DNA of 6,954 nucleotides, from the NCBI GenBank assembly GCA_934504065.1, contig CAKSVQ010000120.1:1-6954 (forward strand). Reading direction: 5' to 3'. Every line of letters starts with the position of its first letter. Position 1 is the first letter of the stretch. Under the pieces are notes generated by a model. That model made no database searches. It was not told the DNA's origin and worked only from the letters and a program-made list of their open reading frames with translations. Below, one piece after another: positions 1 to 4,941 of the stretch. The position numbers and the translations under genes are program-made. The stretch comes from an uncultured Dysosmobacter sp. Its GTDB lineage: Bacteria > Bacillota > Clostridia > Oscillospirales > Oscillospiraceae.

Positions 1-347
1 CCAAAATGCTTTGCAATCAAAAAGGCAAGGATCGAGCCGATGCAGATGCCAGCGTAGTTATAGAGGAAGCCCCGCCATGCGCCGAATAGCAGCACCCCGC
101 CGAGACAGCCGATCCCACCGGGCAGGATCGGCAGCACGACCTGCACCGCCTGAAACGCTGTAAACACCAGCGCGCCCCAGATTCCGAAGCTGGAGACCAC
201 TTCCTGCAATCTGGCTGGAGAAGTAAAAATGCCCTGTCTCCAGCCGTAAATGCACAGAAGAATGGAGACTGCAAGACCAATCAGGGAGACCGCTTTTTCC
301 ACGCGGAAGAGCCGTTGGCCCGGTTGTTTATACGGTTTCTTTTTCAT
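1..347 (-). CDS. TVP38/TMEM64 (VTT domain) family membrane protein, N-terminal part
   Basis: Partial gene: the 5' end, 115 codons plus two bases, runs off the left edge. Translation starts at ATG 347-345 (complement), preceded by a strong GGAGGTG ribosome site. The protein starts with a short basic tail (MKKKPYKQ), then a hydrophobic segment (about residues 22-38), a loop, and a second hydrophobic stretch containing VVLPILPGGIG and LLFGAWRGFLYNYAG, ending in SILAFLIAKHFG. The pattern 'P-PGG--G..G..LFG...G...' followed by a small-residue helix ending in A+..G is characteristic of the SNARE-associated/VTT domain of the TVP38/TMEM64 (DedA-related) family. These are inner-membrane proteins of poorly defined role; DedA-related proteins have been linked to lipid scrambling and membrane homeostasis. 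It is divergent from the hydrogenase-regulator/ABC operon. The family call is from recognisable motifs; no function can be assigned from context. Confidence 0.85.
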   Translation of the reverse strand, partial: MKKKPYKQPGQRLFRVEKAVSLIGLAVSILLCIYGWRQGIFTSPARLQEVVSSFGIWGALVFTAFQAVQVVLPILPGGIGCLGGVLLFGAWRGFLYNYAGICIGSILAFLIAKHF

Positions 348-385
348 ACGCACCTCCTTCGCGGTATTTGCCAACTGATGGCAGT

Positions 386-391
386 ATTGTA
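386..391 (-). promoter_or_regulatory. Possible -10 box for the minus-strand TVP38-family gene
   Basis: Read on the minus strand, 391-386 is TACAAT, a 5/6 match to the sigma-A -10 box, about 40 bp upstream of the start codon. No good -35 hexamer is visible at 16-18 bp, so the call is weak. An inverted repeat TGCCA-N5-TGGCA (369-383) lies just downstream of this box and could be an operator or simply chance. Confidence 0.3.
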
Positions 392-453
392 AAAGAGAAC
401 ATGAAACGCGAGATAAACCATGTTTAAACAGAACGTAAACAGGCAGCCATTGC

Positions 454-482
454 TTGACGGGGAAGGGGGGATATGTTAAAAT
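454..482 (+). promoter_or_regulatory. Sigma-A type promoter of the TM1266/ABC-transporter operon
   Basis: The -35 box is TTGACG (454-459), followed by a 17-bp spacer and the -10 box TAAAAT (477-482). A TG at 474-475, one base before the -10, makes an extended -10. Transcription would start near 489, giving a leader of about 180 nt before the first start codon at 672. No other plus-strand gene lies upstream, so the terminator in this leader must act on transcripts starting here. Confidence 0.75.
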
Positions 483-488
483 AACCCC

Positions 489-655
489 TGTCCTTGCGGA
501 AAGAACGGATTCTGCCCGCCGGGTCAATTCATACGCACGTCTTCTGACGGCAAGGGTCATCCCCGCGCCGAAAGCCGCACGCAGACCGCAGCGCCGCTGT
601 GGTCGGTATCTTGTGCTTTCACCCCTCCGCCAAAGCTGCGGAGGGGTATTTTTTC
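489..655 (+). promoter_or_regulatory. Structured 5' leader ending in a terminator: candidate attenuator or riboswitch of unknown class
   Basis: The leader between the promoter and the first gene is long and structured. CCTTGC (492-497) can pair with GCAAGG (550-555), closing a domain that holds smaller hairpins. A separate hairpin at 584-604 has nine consecutive pairs (GACCGCAGC with GCTGTGGTC, one G-U) around a GCC loop. An intrinsic terminator follows at 621-654. I compared it from memory with TPP, SAM, cobalamin, FMN, THF, ZTP, NiCo, fluoride, guanidine-I, lysine, glycine and c-di-GMP cores and saw no convincing match. It may be an unrecognised known class, a protein-bound attenuator or a new one. 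No antiterminator pairing is clearly resolved by eye. Confidence 0.5.
621..654 (+). terminator. Intrinsic terminator inside the leader of the TM1266/ABC operon
   Basis: A perfect 10-bp stem pairs ACCCCTCCGC (621-630) with GCGGAGGGGT (638-647) around a 7-nt loop. It is followed by A and then TTTTTT (649-654). It ends only a few bases before the Shine-Dalgarno of the first gene, so it works as an attenuator for the operon rather than as the end of an upstream unit. Confidence 0.85.
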
Positions 656-671
656 GGTAGGAGGAACACAT

Positions 672-923
672 ATGGAAACACGTGTGGCCGTGCTGGCCAT
701 CATTGTCCGGGAGGGCGCTGCGGTCACAGAGCTGAACGCGCTGCTGCACCAATACGGCGCATGGATCGTGGGCAGGATGGGTGTGCCTTACCGCCAGCGG
801 GGCGTGAATATCATCAGCGTGGCGCTGGACGCGCCGCAGGATGCGATCTCCGCCCTGTCCGGCAAGCTGGGACGGCTGCCCGGTGTGACCGCGAAAACGG
901 CCTATGCCCCGGAAGACCTGTGA
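672..923 (+). CDS. TM1266-family iron-only hydrogenase system regulator-like protein
   Basis: 83 aa, starting at an ATG with GTAGGAGG 7 bases upstream. The whole sequence matches what I know of the TM1266 family, annotated as 'iron-only hydrogenase system regulator': a start of ETRVAVLAIIV, then LNALLHQYGAWIVGRMGVPY, then VNIISVALDAP, then ISALSGKLGRLPGVTAKTAY. Members are about 80-90 aa with a ferredoxin-like/ACT-like beta-alpha-beta fold and usually lie near [FeFe]-hydrogenase genes or the HydE/F/G maturases. The regulatory role is a genomic inference for the family, and its ligand is unknown. There is no DNA-binding domain, so it is more likely a small ligand sensor or partner protein. Here it is the first gene of an operon for an ABC importer, 25 bp before the binding protein; no hydrogenase gene is in view. 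Confidence 0.88.
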   Translation: METRVAVLAIIVREGAAVTELNALLHQYGAWIVGRMGVPYRQRGVNIISVALDAPQDAISALSGKLGRLPGVTAKTAYAPEDL

Positions 924-948
924 CATCAAAGAAAAGAGGAAGACTGAG

Positions 949-1989
949 ATGAAACGGATGAAACAAGCACTCACATGGGCGCTGGCACTGGTGCTGGCGC
1001 TGAACCTGACCGCCTGCGGCCAGAGCGGCACCCAGACCGCGGGCAGCGAGGAACCGAGCACGCAGACGGAGCAGGAGACACCGACGGAAGAGGTGGTTAC
1101 TGTCCGCGTTGCCGCGCTGAAGGGTCCCACCGCCATGGGTCTTGTGCAGCTGATGGACGCGTCAGCGGCAAATGAAGAGGAACAGAAATACGAATTCACG
1201 CTGGCCGGGTCCGCCGACGAGGTGACGCCCGCCCTGATGAAGGGTGAGCTGGACATGGCCTGTGTTCCGGCAAACCTTGCCGCCGTGCTTTATAACAAGA
1301 CCGAGGGGCAGATCGTGACGCTGGCCGTCAACACGCTGGGCGTGCTCTATATCGTGGAAAGCGGTGAGAGCGTGCAGTCCATGGAGGACTTGAGGGGCCA
1401 GACTATTGTGGCCGCTGGCAAGGGCAGCACGCCGGAATACGCCCTGCGCTATCTGCTGACGGAAAACGGCATCGACCCGGATACCGACGTGACCATCGAC
1501 TGGAAGAGCGAGCACAGTGAATGTGTGGCGGCGCTGGCCGGAGGGCAGGCGACGATCGCCCTGCTGCCCCAGCCCTTTGTCACCGTGGCACAGACCAAGA
1601 TCAAGGGGCTGCGGACTGCTCTGGACCTGACTGAGGAGTGGAACAGACTGGATAACGGTTCCACGCTGATCACGGGTGTGGTGGCCGCCCGGTGGGACTT
1701 CGTGGAAAGCCATCCCGCTGCTGTTGCGCAGTTCCTTGATGACTATGCAGCCTCGGTGGATTGGGTGAACGCCAACCCGGCGGATGCCGCGGAGCTTATC
1801 AGCAGTTTTGGGATCATCGAAGCCGCGCCTGTGGCGGAAAAGGCCCTGCCGTACTGCAACATTGTCTGCATGACCGGGGAGGAGATGCACGCCAAGCTGG
1901 CGGGATATTTGCAGGTGCTCTATGACGCGGATAACGCCGCCGTGGGCGGTGCGCTGCCGCAGGACGATTTCTATTACAGCGCGGATTAA
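949..1989 (+). CDS. ABC transporter substrate-binding lipoprotein (NitT/TauT/SsuA-like)
   Basis: 346 aa. I chose ATG 949 over the in-frame ATG 904 because 904 lies inside the upstream gene, 949 has an AGAGGA ribosome site, and only 949 gives a proper signal peptide: basic start MKRMKQ, hydrophobic core, and lipobox L-T-A-C with Cys23 as the lipidation site. A Ser/Thr/Glu/Gln-rich linker follows (about 24-50). The body is a type 2 periplasmic-binding fold of the COG0715/NMT1 kind: VTVRVAALKGPTAMG at the start, ALMKGELDMACVP, SMEDLRGQTIVAAGKGSTPEY, ALAGGQATIALLPQP, and a late segment with VAQFLDDYAASVDWVNANP. Relatives bind nitrate, taurine, alkanesulfonates, thiamine precursors or other small organics. 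The ligand cannot be read from the sequence. It is followed by a matching permease and ATPase, so the importer is complete. Confidence 0.88.
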   Translation: MKRMKQALTWALALVLALNLTACGQSGTQTAGSEEPSTQTEQETPTEEVVTVRVAALKGPTAMGLVQLMDASAANEEEQKYEFTLAGSADEVTPALMKGELDMACVPANLAAVLYNKTEGQIVTLAVNTLGVLYIVESGESVQSMEDLRGQTIVAAGKGSTPEYALRYLLTENGIDPDTDVTIDWKSEHSECVAALAGGQATIALLPQPFVTVAQTKIKGLRTALDLTEEWNRLDNGSTLITGVVAARWDFVESHPAAVAQFLDDYAASVDWVNANPADAAELISSFGIIEAAPVAEKALPYCNIVCMTGEEMHAKLAGYLQVLYDADNAAVGGALPQDDFYYSAD

Positions 1990-2007
1990 CCCGCAGGAGG
2001 AAGGCCC

Positions 2008-2775
2008 ATGAAACAGTCCGCCAAAAACTCCATAAAGCCGTGGGCAGTGGCGTTTTGGCTGCTGGTGTGGCAGGGGGCGAGTATGCTCTTTGCCCGCTGG
2101 CTGCCCTTTGGCGGGCTGCTTCTGGCCTCTCCGCTGGCTGCCCTTGCGCGGCTGGGGGAGCTGGCGCTGACTGCCGCGTTCTGGCGGGCGGTGGGTTTGT
2201 CCGCCGCCCGCATTTTTGGTGGCTTCATGCTGGGGTGCGCGCTGGGTTGTATTCTGGCGGCGCTAGCCTCGGCCCAAAACGTACTTCGGGAGCTGCTGGC
2301 CCCGGTGGTGGCGGCAGTCAAGGCCGTTCCGGTGGTCTCGTTCATCATTCTGGCGCTGGTGTGGCTGGACAGCCGCTCGCTGCCGCTGGCGGTCTCGGCG
2401 CTGATGGTGTTCCCCCCGGTGTATCTCAACGTGCTGGAGGGCATCGGCGCGGCGGATGTGCAGCTTTTGGAAATGGCGCAGGTGTTCCGCGTTCCCTTTG
2501 GGCGGCGGCTGACGGGAATCTATCTTCCCGCCGTGCTGCCCTATTTTCGCTCCGCGCTGTCGCTGGCACTGGGGCTTTGCTGGAAAGCGGGGGCGGCGGC
2601 GGAGGTCATCGGCCTGCCTGCCGGAAGCATCGGCGAGCGGCTGTATACGGCCAAGGTCTATTTTCAGACGCCGGACCTTTTCGCGTGGACGGCGGTGATC
2701 GTGGCGCTGTCGGCGCTGGCGGAACGGCTGATGCTGGCGCTGGTGGACGTACTGGCGGGAAAGGCGGCGCAGTGA
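2008..2775 (+). CDS. ABC transporter permease (NitT/TauT/SsuC-like)
   Basis: 255 aa, ATG preceded by GCAGGAGGAAGG. It lies 18 bp after the binding-protein gene. Several hydrophobic segments are visible (about residues 12-30, 63-88, 98-120, 125-142, 176-198 and 225-250), in line with the roughly six-helix permeases of this family. The cytoplasmic EAA-type coupling loop is seen at about residues 143-173 (LEGIGAADVQLLEMAQVF...FGRR...IYLPAVLP), where the ATPase docks. The conserved stretch VKAVPVVSFIILALVWL (about 104-120) is typical of SsuC/TauC/ThiX permeases. It would form the membrane channel, probably as a homodimer. Its stop codon overlaps the ATPase start by one base, indicating translational coupling. 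Confidence 0.9.
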   Translation: MKQSAKNSIKPWAVAFWLLVWQGASMLFARWLPFGGLLLASPLAALARLGELALTAAFWRAVGLSAARIFGGFMLGCALGCILAALASAQNVLRELLAPVVAAVKAVPVVSFIILALVWLDSRSLPLAVSALMVFPPVYLNVLEGIGAADVQLLEMAQVFRVPFGRRLTGIYLPAVLPYFRSALSLALGLCWKAGAAAEVIGLPAGSIGERLYTAKVYFQTPDLFAWTAVIVALSALAERLMLALVDVLAGKAAQ

Positions 2776-3341
2776 TGGAAATTCAGGTGGAACGGCTCTG
2801 CAAGGCCTATCACGGAAAGAGTGTGCTGCGGGAGGTGAGCTTCACCGCCGGGATGGGTGTCACGGCGGTCATGGCCCCCTCCGGGGCAGGAAAGACTACT
2901 CTTTTGCGCATTTTGATGGGGCTGGAGCGGCCCGACAGCGGCAGCGTGTCCCCCAGTGGGCTGCGCTGGTCGGCGGTCTTTCAGGAGGATCGGCTGCTGG
3001 AGGGGCAAAGCGCCATGGGCAACCTGCGCTTTGCACTGGGGCCAGCGCTGCAGGTGCCCAAGGCACTGGAACTGCTGGAAGAACTGGGACTTAACAGCGC
3101 AGCGAACCAGCAAGTGGGAGAGTTTTCCGGCGGAATGAAGCGGCGGCTGGCGCTGTGCCGCGCGCTGCTGGCCCCGGGAGACGCGCTGGCGCTGGACGAG
3201 CCCTTTACCGGGCTGGATCAGAAGAGCCGGGAGCGCTGCCTTGCCCTGCTGCGGCGGGAGGGGACGCGCCGCCCTTTGGTGCTGGTGACCCACGACCCGT
3301 CCGACGCTCTGGCACTGGATGCAGCCGTGGTGCGTTTATAG
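2775..3341 (+). CDS. ABC transporter ATP-binding protein (compact SsuB/TauB-like)
   Basis: 188 aa. The ATG at 2775 shares its A with the TGA of the permease, so translation is probably coupled. All ABC ATPase motifs are present in order: Walker A APSGAGKTT (residues 34-42), Q-loop Gln70 in VFQED, signature FSGGM (117-121), Walker B LALDE (138-142), D-loop GLD (146-148) and H-loop His173 in VTHDP. The protein ends about 15 residues after the H-loop. Typical SsuB/TauB/NrtD ATPases are about 240-260 aa, so this one lacks the usual C-terminal extension and has a shortened helical region. Since the catalytic motifs are intact, it is probably a naturally compact version, as seen in other Clostridia, rather than a broken gene. 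No clear terminator follows. Confidence 0.92.
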   Translation: MEIQVERLCKAYHGKSVLREVSFTAGMGVTAVMAPSGAGKTTLLRILMGLERPDSGSVSPSGLRWSAVFQEDRLLEGQSAMGNLRFALGPALQVPKALELLEELGLNSAANQQVGEFSGGMKRRLALCRALLAPGDALALDEPFTGLDQKSRERCLALLRREGTRRPLVLVTHDPSDALALDAAVVRL

Positions 3342-3350
3342 AAACAGGGC

Positions 3351-3379
3351 TTTTCTTTTGCGCGGAAAACGGCTATAAT
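3351..3379 (+). promoter_or_regulatory. Possible promoter of the Nudix-DUF3783-tudS operon
   Basis: A perfect TATAAT (3374-3379) lies in the short gap after the ATPase gene. The -35 position at 17-bp spacing is TTTTCT, a weak match. Transcription would start near 3386, after the ATG at 3378 and before the ATG at 3405, which supports 3405 as the Nudix start. There is no terminator between the ATPase gene and this site, so read-through from the ABC operon is also possible. Confidence 0.5.
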
Positions 3380-3404
3380 GAAAAAATGGAAAGGGGGAGG
3401 CCGG

Positions 3405-3875
3405 ATGCTTTATTCCACCCTTTGTTATCTGGAGCGGGGAGAGGAATACCTGATGCTCCACCGGGTCAAAAAGCAAAACGACATGAACCATGATAAGTGG
3501 ATCGGCGTGGGCGGCAAGTTCGAAGAGGGCGAAAGTCCGGAGGACTGCATCCTGCGGGAGACGTGGGAGGAGACGGGGCTTACCCTGACCGATTACCGCT
3601 ATCGGGGGCTTGTCACCTTTGTGTCTGACACCTATCCCACAGAGTACATGCACCTGTTCACTGCCCGGAGCTGGACAGGAGAGCCCCACCCCTGCGACGA
3701 GGGTGAGTTGGCATGGATCCGCAAGGAGCAGTTGCTGTCGCTTCCCATGTGGGAGGGTGACCGGATATTTTTGCGGCTGCTGGATACCGATCGGCCCTTT
3801 TTCTCTTTAAAGCTGCGCTATCAGGGGGAGAAGCTGGTGCAGGCTGTGCTGGATGGAAAGGAGATGGCGTTATGA
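3405..3875 (+). CDS. Nudix hydrolase, MutT/8-oxo-dGTP diphosphatase-like
   Basis: 156 aa from ATG 3405, which has GGGGGAGG 4 bases upstream. The in-frame ATG at 3378 lies in the putative -10 box and was rejected. A complete Nudix box (GX5EX7REUXEEXGU) is at residues 37-59: Gly37, Glu43, Arg51-Glu52, Glu55-Glu56, Gly58, Leu59. These acidic residues bind the catalytic metal ions that cleave a nucleoside diphosphate linked to another moiety (NDP-X). The N-terminal strand MLYSTLCYLERGEEYLMLHR and the motif DKWIGVGGKFEEGE are typical of the MutT/NUDT1-like group, often annotated as 8-oxo-dGTP diphosphatase; the substrate is inferred only. The stop overlaps the next start as ATGA (3872-3875), so it is the first gene of a coupled three-gene unit. 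Confidence 0.92.
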   Translation: MLYSTLCYLERGEEYLMLHRVKKQNDMNHDKWIGVGGKFEEGESPEDCILRETWEETGLTLTDYRYRGLVTFVSDTYPTEYMHLFTARSWTGEPHPCDEGELAWIRKEQLLSLPMWEGDRIFLRLLDTDRPFFSLKLRYQGEKLVQAVLDGKEMAL

Positions 3876-4255
3876 GCGGAAAGCTGCTGCTGTTTGGATT
3901 TGATTCGCTGTTGAATGTGCTGGCGCTGGAAACGGCCATGCGCCCTTTCGGCGCAGCGCTGGTCCCGGTGGCCCACAAGGACTATAATAAGCCTCTGGCC
4001 GTGCTGGCGGGGCTGGACACCGCCCCCGGCCCCCTGTCCGACTATGCGGGGGGCAGCCTTGGCGGACGGATGATCGTGCTGTGCGGACTGGAAAAGGAAC
4101 TGGATACCCTGCTTCCGGCGCTCTCCCGGGCGGGAGCCGGACCGGAGTGCCTGAAAGCGGTGCTGACGCCCCACAACCGGGGCTGGAGCGGCGTGATGCT
4201 GTATGCGGAGCTGCAAAAGGAGCGCCGCGCGTTTGAAAAGAGCGCCGGGAGATGA
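3872..4255 (+). CDS. DUF3783 domain-containing protein
   Basis: 127 aa. The start overlaps the Nudix stop by four bases (ATGA) and has AAAGGAG 8 bases upstream. The C-terminal half (about residues 66-123) carries the DUF3783 pattern: RMIVLCGL, an amphipathic helix, then LKAVLTPHNRGWSGVMLYAELQKERRAFEK. The N-terminal half (KLLLFGFDSLLNVLALETAMRPFG) resembles a small alpha/beta sensor-like domain but is not assigned. There is no signal peptide or membrane segment, so it is probably cytosolic. DUF3783 proteins are short Firmicutes proteins of unknown function. The 'GL...ELDTLLPALSRAG..ECLKAVLTP.N' layout suggests a domain that handles a small ligand or partner, but that is a guess. Overlaps on both sides tie it to the Nudix and TudS proteins. 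Confidence 0.75.
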   Translation: MSGKLLLFGFDSLLNVLALETAMRPFGAALVPVAHKDYNKPLAVLAGLDTAPGPLSDYAGGSLGGRMIVLCGLEKELDTLLPALSRAGAGPECLKAVLTPHNRGWSGVMLYAELQKERRAFEKSAGR

Positions 4256-4683
4256 GAATTCTAATTTCGGCATGTCTCTTGGGCGTTTGCTGCCGATATG
4301 ACGGCGCGTCCAAGCCACACCCGCTGGCGCAGGCCCTTTCCCGGCGGCACACGCTGATTCCTATTTGCCCGGAGCAGCTTGGCGGCCTGCCCACGCCGCG
4401 TCCCCCGGCCGAGCGGCAGGGGCGGCGGGTGGTCACCCGGCAGGGCGGCGACGTGACGGCGCAGTACCGCCGCGGCGCGGAGGAAGCGCTGCGGCTGTGC
4501 AGGCTGTTTTCCTGTCAGGCGGCGGTTATGAAAGAACGCAGCCCCTCCTGCGGGATGGGGGAGGTCTATGACGGCACGTTTTCCGGCACACTGGTTCCCG
4601 GCAGCGGTGTGACGGCGGCGCTGCTGGCAGAAAACGGAGTGAGCATCTACGGCGAGAGCCGGATCGAAGAGTTGCTGGAGTGA
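4252..4683 (+). CDS. tudS: DUF523 / TudS-type 2-thiouracil desulfurase
   Basis: 143 aa, starting at an ATGA overlap with the DUF3783 gene. It matches the short DUF523 family (about 140-160 aa): ISACLLGVCCRYDG at the N-terminus, PICPEQLGGLPTPRPPAE in the middle and KERSPSCG near residue 100. Three cysteines at conserved family positions (Cys8, Cys39, Cys100) are the expected ligands of the [4Fe-4S] cluster of TudS, leaving one iron free to take sulfur. Glu41, in the CPE motif, is a plausible catalytic acid. Characterised TudS enzymes convert 2-thiouracil to uracil and sulfide; other DUF523 proteins are untested, so the substrate is an inference. The next transcription unit encodes a uracil permease, which fits thiopyrimidine salvage or detoxification. 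The symbol is given on family grounds. Confidence 0.82.
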   Translation: MRILISACLLGVCCRYDGASKPHPLAQALSRRHTLIPICPEQLGGLPTPRPPAERQGRRVVTRQGGDVTAQYRRGAEEALRLCRLFSCQAAVMKERSPSCGMGEVYDGTFSGTLVPGSGVTAALLAENGVSIYGESRIEELLE

Positions 4684-4713
4684 AGCAGGGGCGCTTTCTG
4701 TCATTTTCGACAA

Positions 4714-4747
4714 TTTCATGGGGCGATTTTTTTCCCGCCTCATGGAA
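4714..4747 (+). other. Long hairpin with a U-rich loop between tudS and the uraA promoter
   Basis: TTTCATGGGGCG (4714-4725) can pair with CGCCTCATGGAA (4736-4747) over 12 bp including two G-U pairs. The loop contains TTTTTTT. There is no T-tract after the stem, so it is not a classic intrinsic terminator, yet it is the only strong structure at the 3' end of the Nudix-DUF3783-tudS unit. It may protect the 3' end or cause pausing. Confidence 0.4.
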
Positions 4748-4755
4748 AAGCAACC

Positions 4756-4784
4756 TTGCAATGCGTCGTGCCTTTCGGTATAAT
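4756..4784 (+). promoter_or_regulatory. Strong sigma-A promoter of the uraA unit
   Basis: The -35 box is TTGCAA (4756-4761) with a 17-bp spacer and a perfect -10 box TATAAT (4779-4784). Transcription should start near 4791, giving a leader of about 150 nt before uraA. The leader contains a small open reading frame and a terminator. Confidence 0.85.
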
Positions 4785-4815
4785 AAGCTGAAATAATGAA
4801 GGGAGGAACTGTACT

Positions 4816-4884
4816 ATGCTGTATTTGACGTGCAAGGCGAATGTGGCGACGGCTTCCTCTTTTTCTTATTTTCCCTATTTTTGA
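4816..4884 (+). CDS. 22-codon leader peptide upstream of uraA
   Basis: A small frame too short for routine gene calling. It has GGGAGG 9 bases before its ATG, about 25 nt after the predicted transcription start, and it stops with TGA at 4882-4884. The peptide ends in SSFSYFPYF. The last codons use TTT, TAT and TCT almost exclusively: bases 4854-4882 contain 20 T, 7 C, 2 A and no G in an otherwise GC-rich region. The A of the stop codon is the first base of the terminator stem that follows, so a ribosome finishing this peptide would cover the stem. This is the layout of an attenuation leader. The peptide itself probably has no function. GAGGAA at its ribosome site (4803-4808) can also pair with TTCCTC (4854-4859), which could limit re-initiation. 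Confidence 0.7.
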   Translation: MLYLTCKANVATASSFSYFPYF

Positions 4885-4910
4885 TCGGCATGGGAGCCGA
4901 TATTTTTTTT
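4884..4910 (+). terminator. Intrinsic terminator (attenuator) in the uraA leader
   Basis: The stem ATCGGC (4884-4889) pairs with GCCGAT (4896-4901) around a 6-nt loop. It is followed by A and eight T (4903-4910). It sits 31 bp before the uraA start and 31 bases after the end of the uraA leader frame's U-rich tract begins to be transcribed in full, with the promoter 100 bp upstream. Only transcripts that escape it reach uraA. The stem is short, so it should be easily prevented by a ribosome at the leader stop codon. Confidence 0.8.
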
Positions 4911-4941
4911 GCCTGTGTGAACAAATGAGAGGAGAAATGAT

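Noticed and set aside
489..620. TPP or guanidine-I riboswitch in front of the NitT/TauT-type importer
   Set aside because: These classes often precede such importers, but their conserved core sequences are not seen here.
454..660. 68-codon plus-strand frame across the leader of the hydrogenase-regulator operon
   Set aside because: It begins within the promoter, lacks a ribosome site and runs through the terminator hairpin.
904..948. Upstream in-frame start for the binding protein
   Set aside because: It lies inside the TM1266-family gene and would put 15 polar residues before the signal peptide; ATG 949 has a ribosome site and gives a proper lipoprotein signal.
1162..1890. 242-codon minus-strand frame opposite the binding-protein gene
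   Set aside because: It is a shadow of the lipoprotein gene, with low-complexity His/Arg/Gln composition, no ribosome site and no recognisable motif.
2040..2774. Extension of the ATPase frame back through the permease gene (433 codons in all)
   Set aside because: The upstream part is Gly/Ala/Arg-rich out-of-frame translation of the permease gene; the ABC ATPase fold begins at 2775.
3378..3404. Upstream in-frame start for the Nudix protein
   Set aside because: The ATG overlaps the TATAAT box and lies before the expected transcript start; ATG 3405 has a strong ribosome site.
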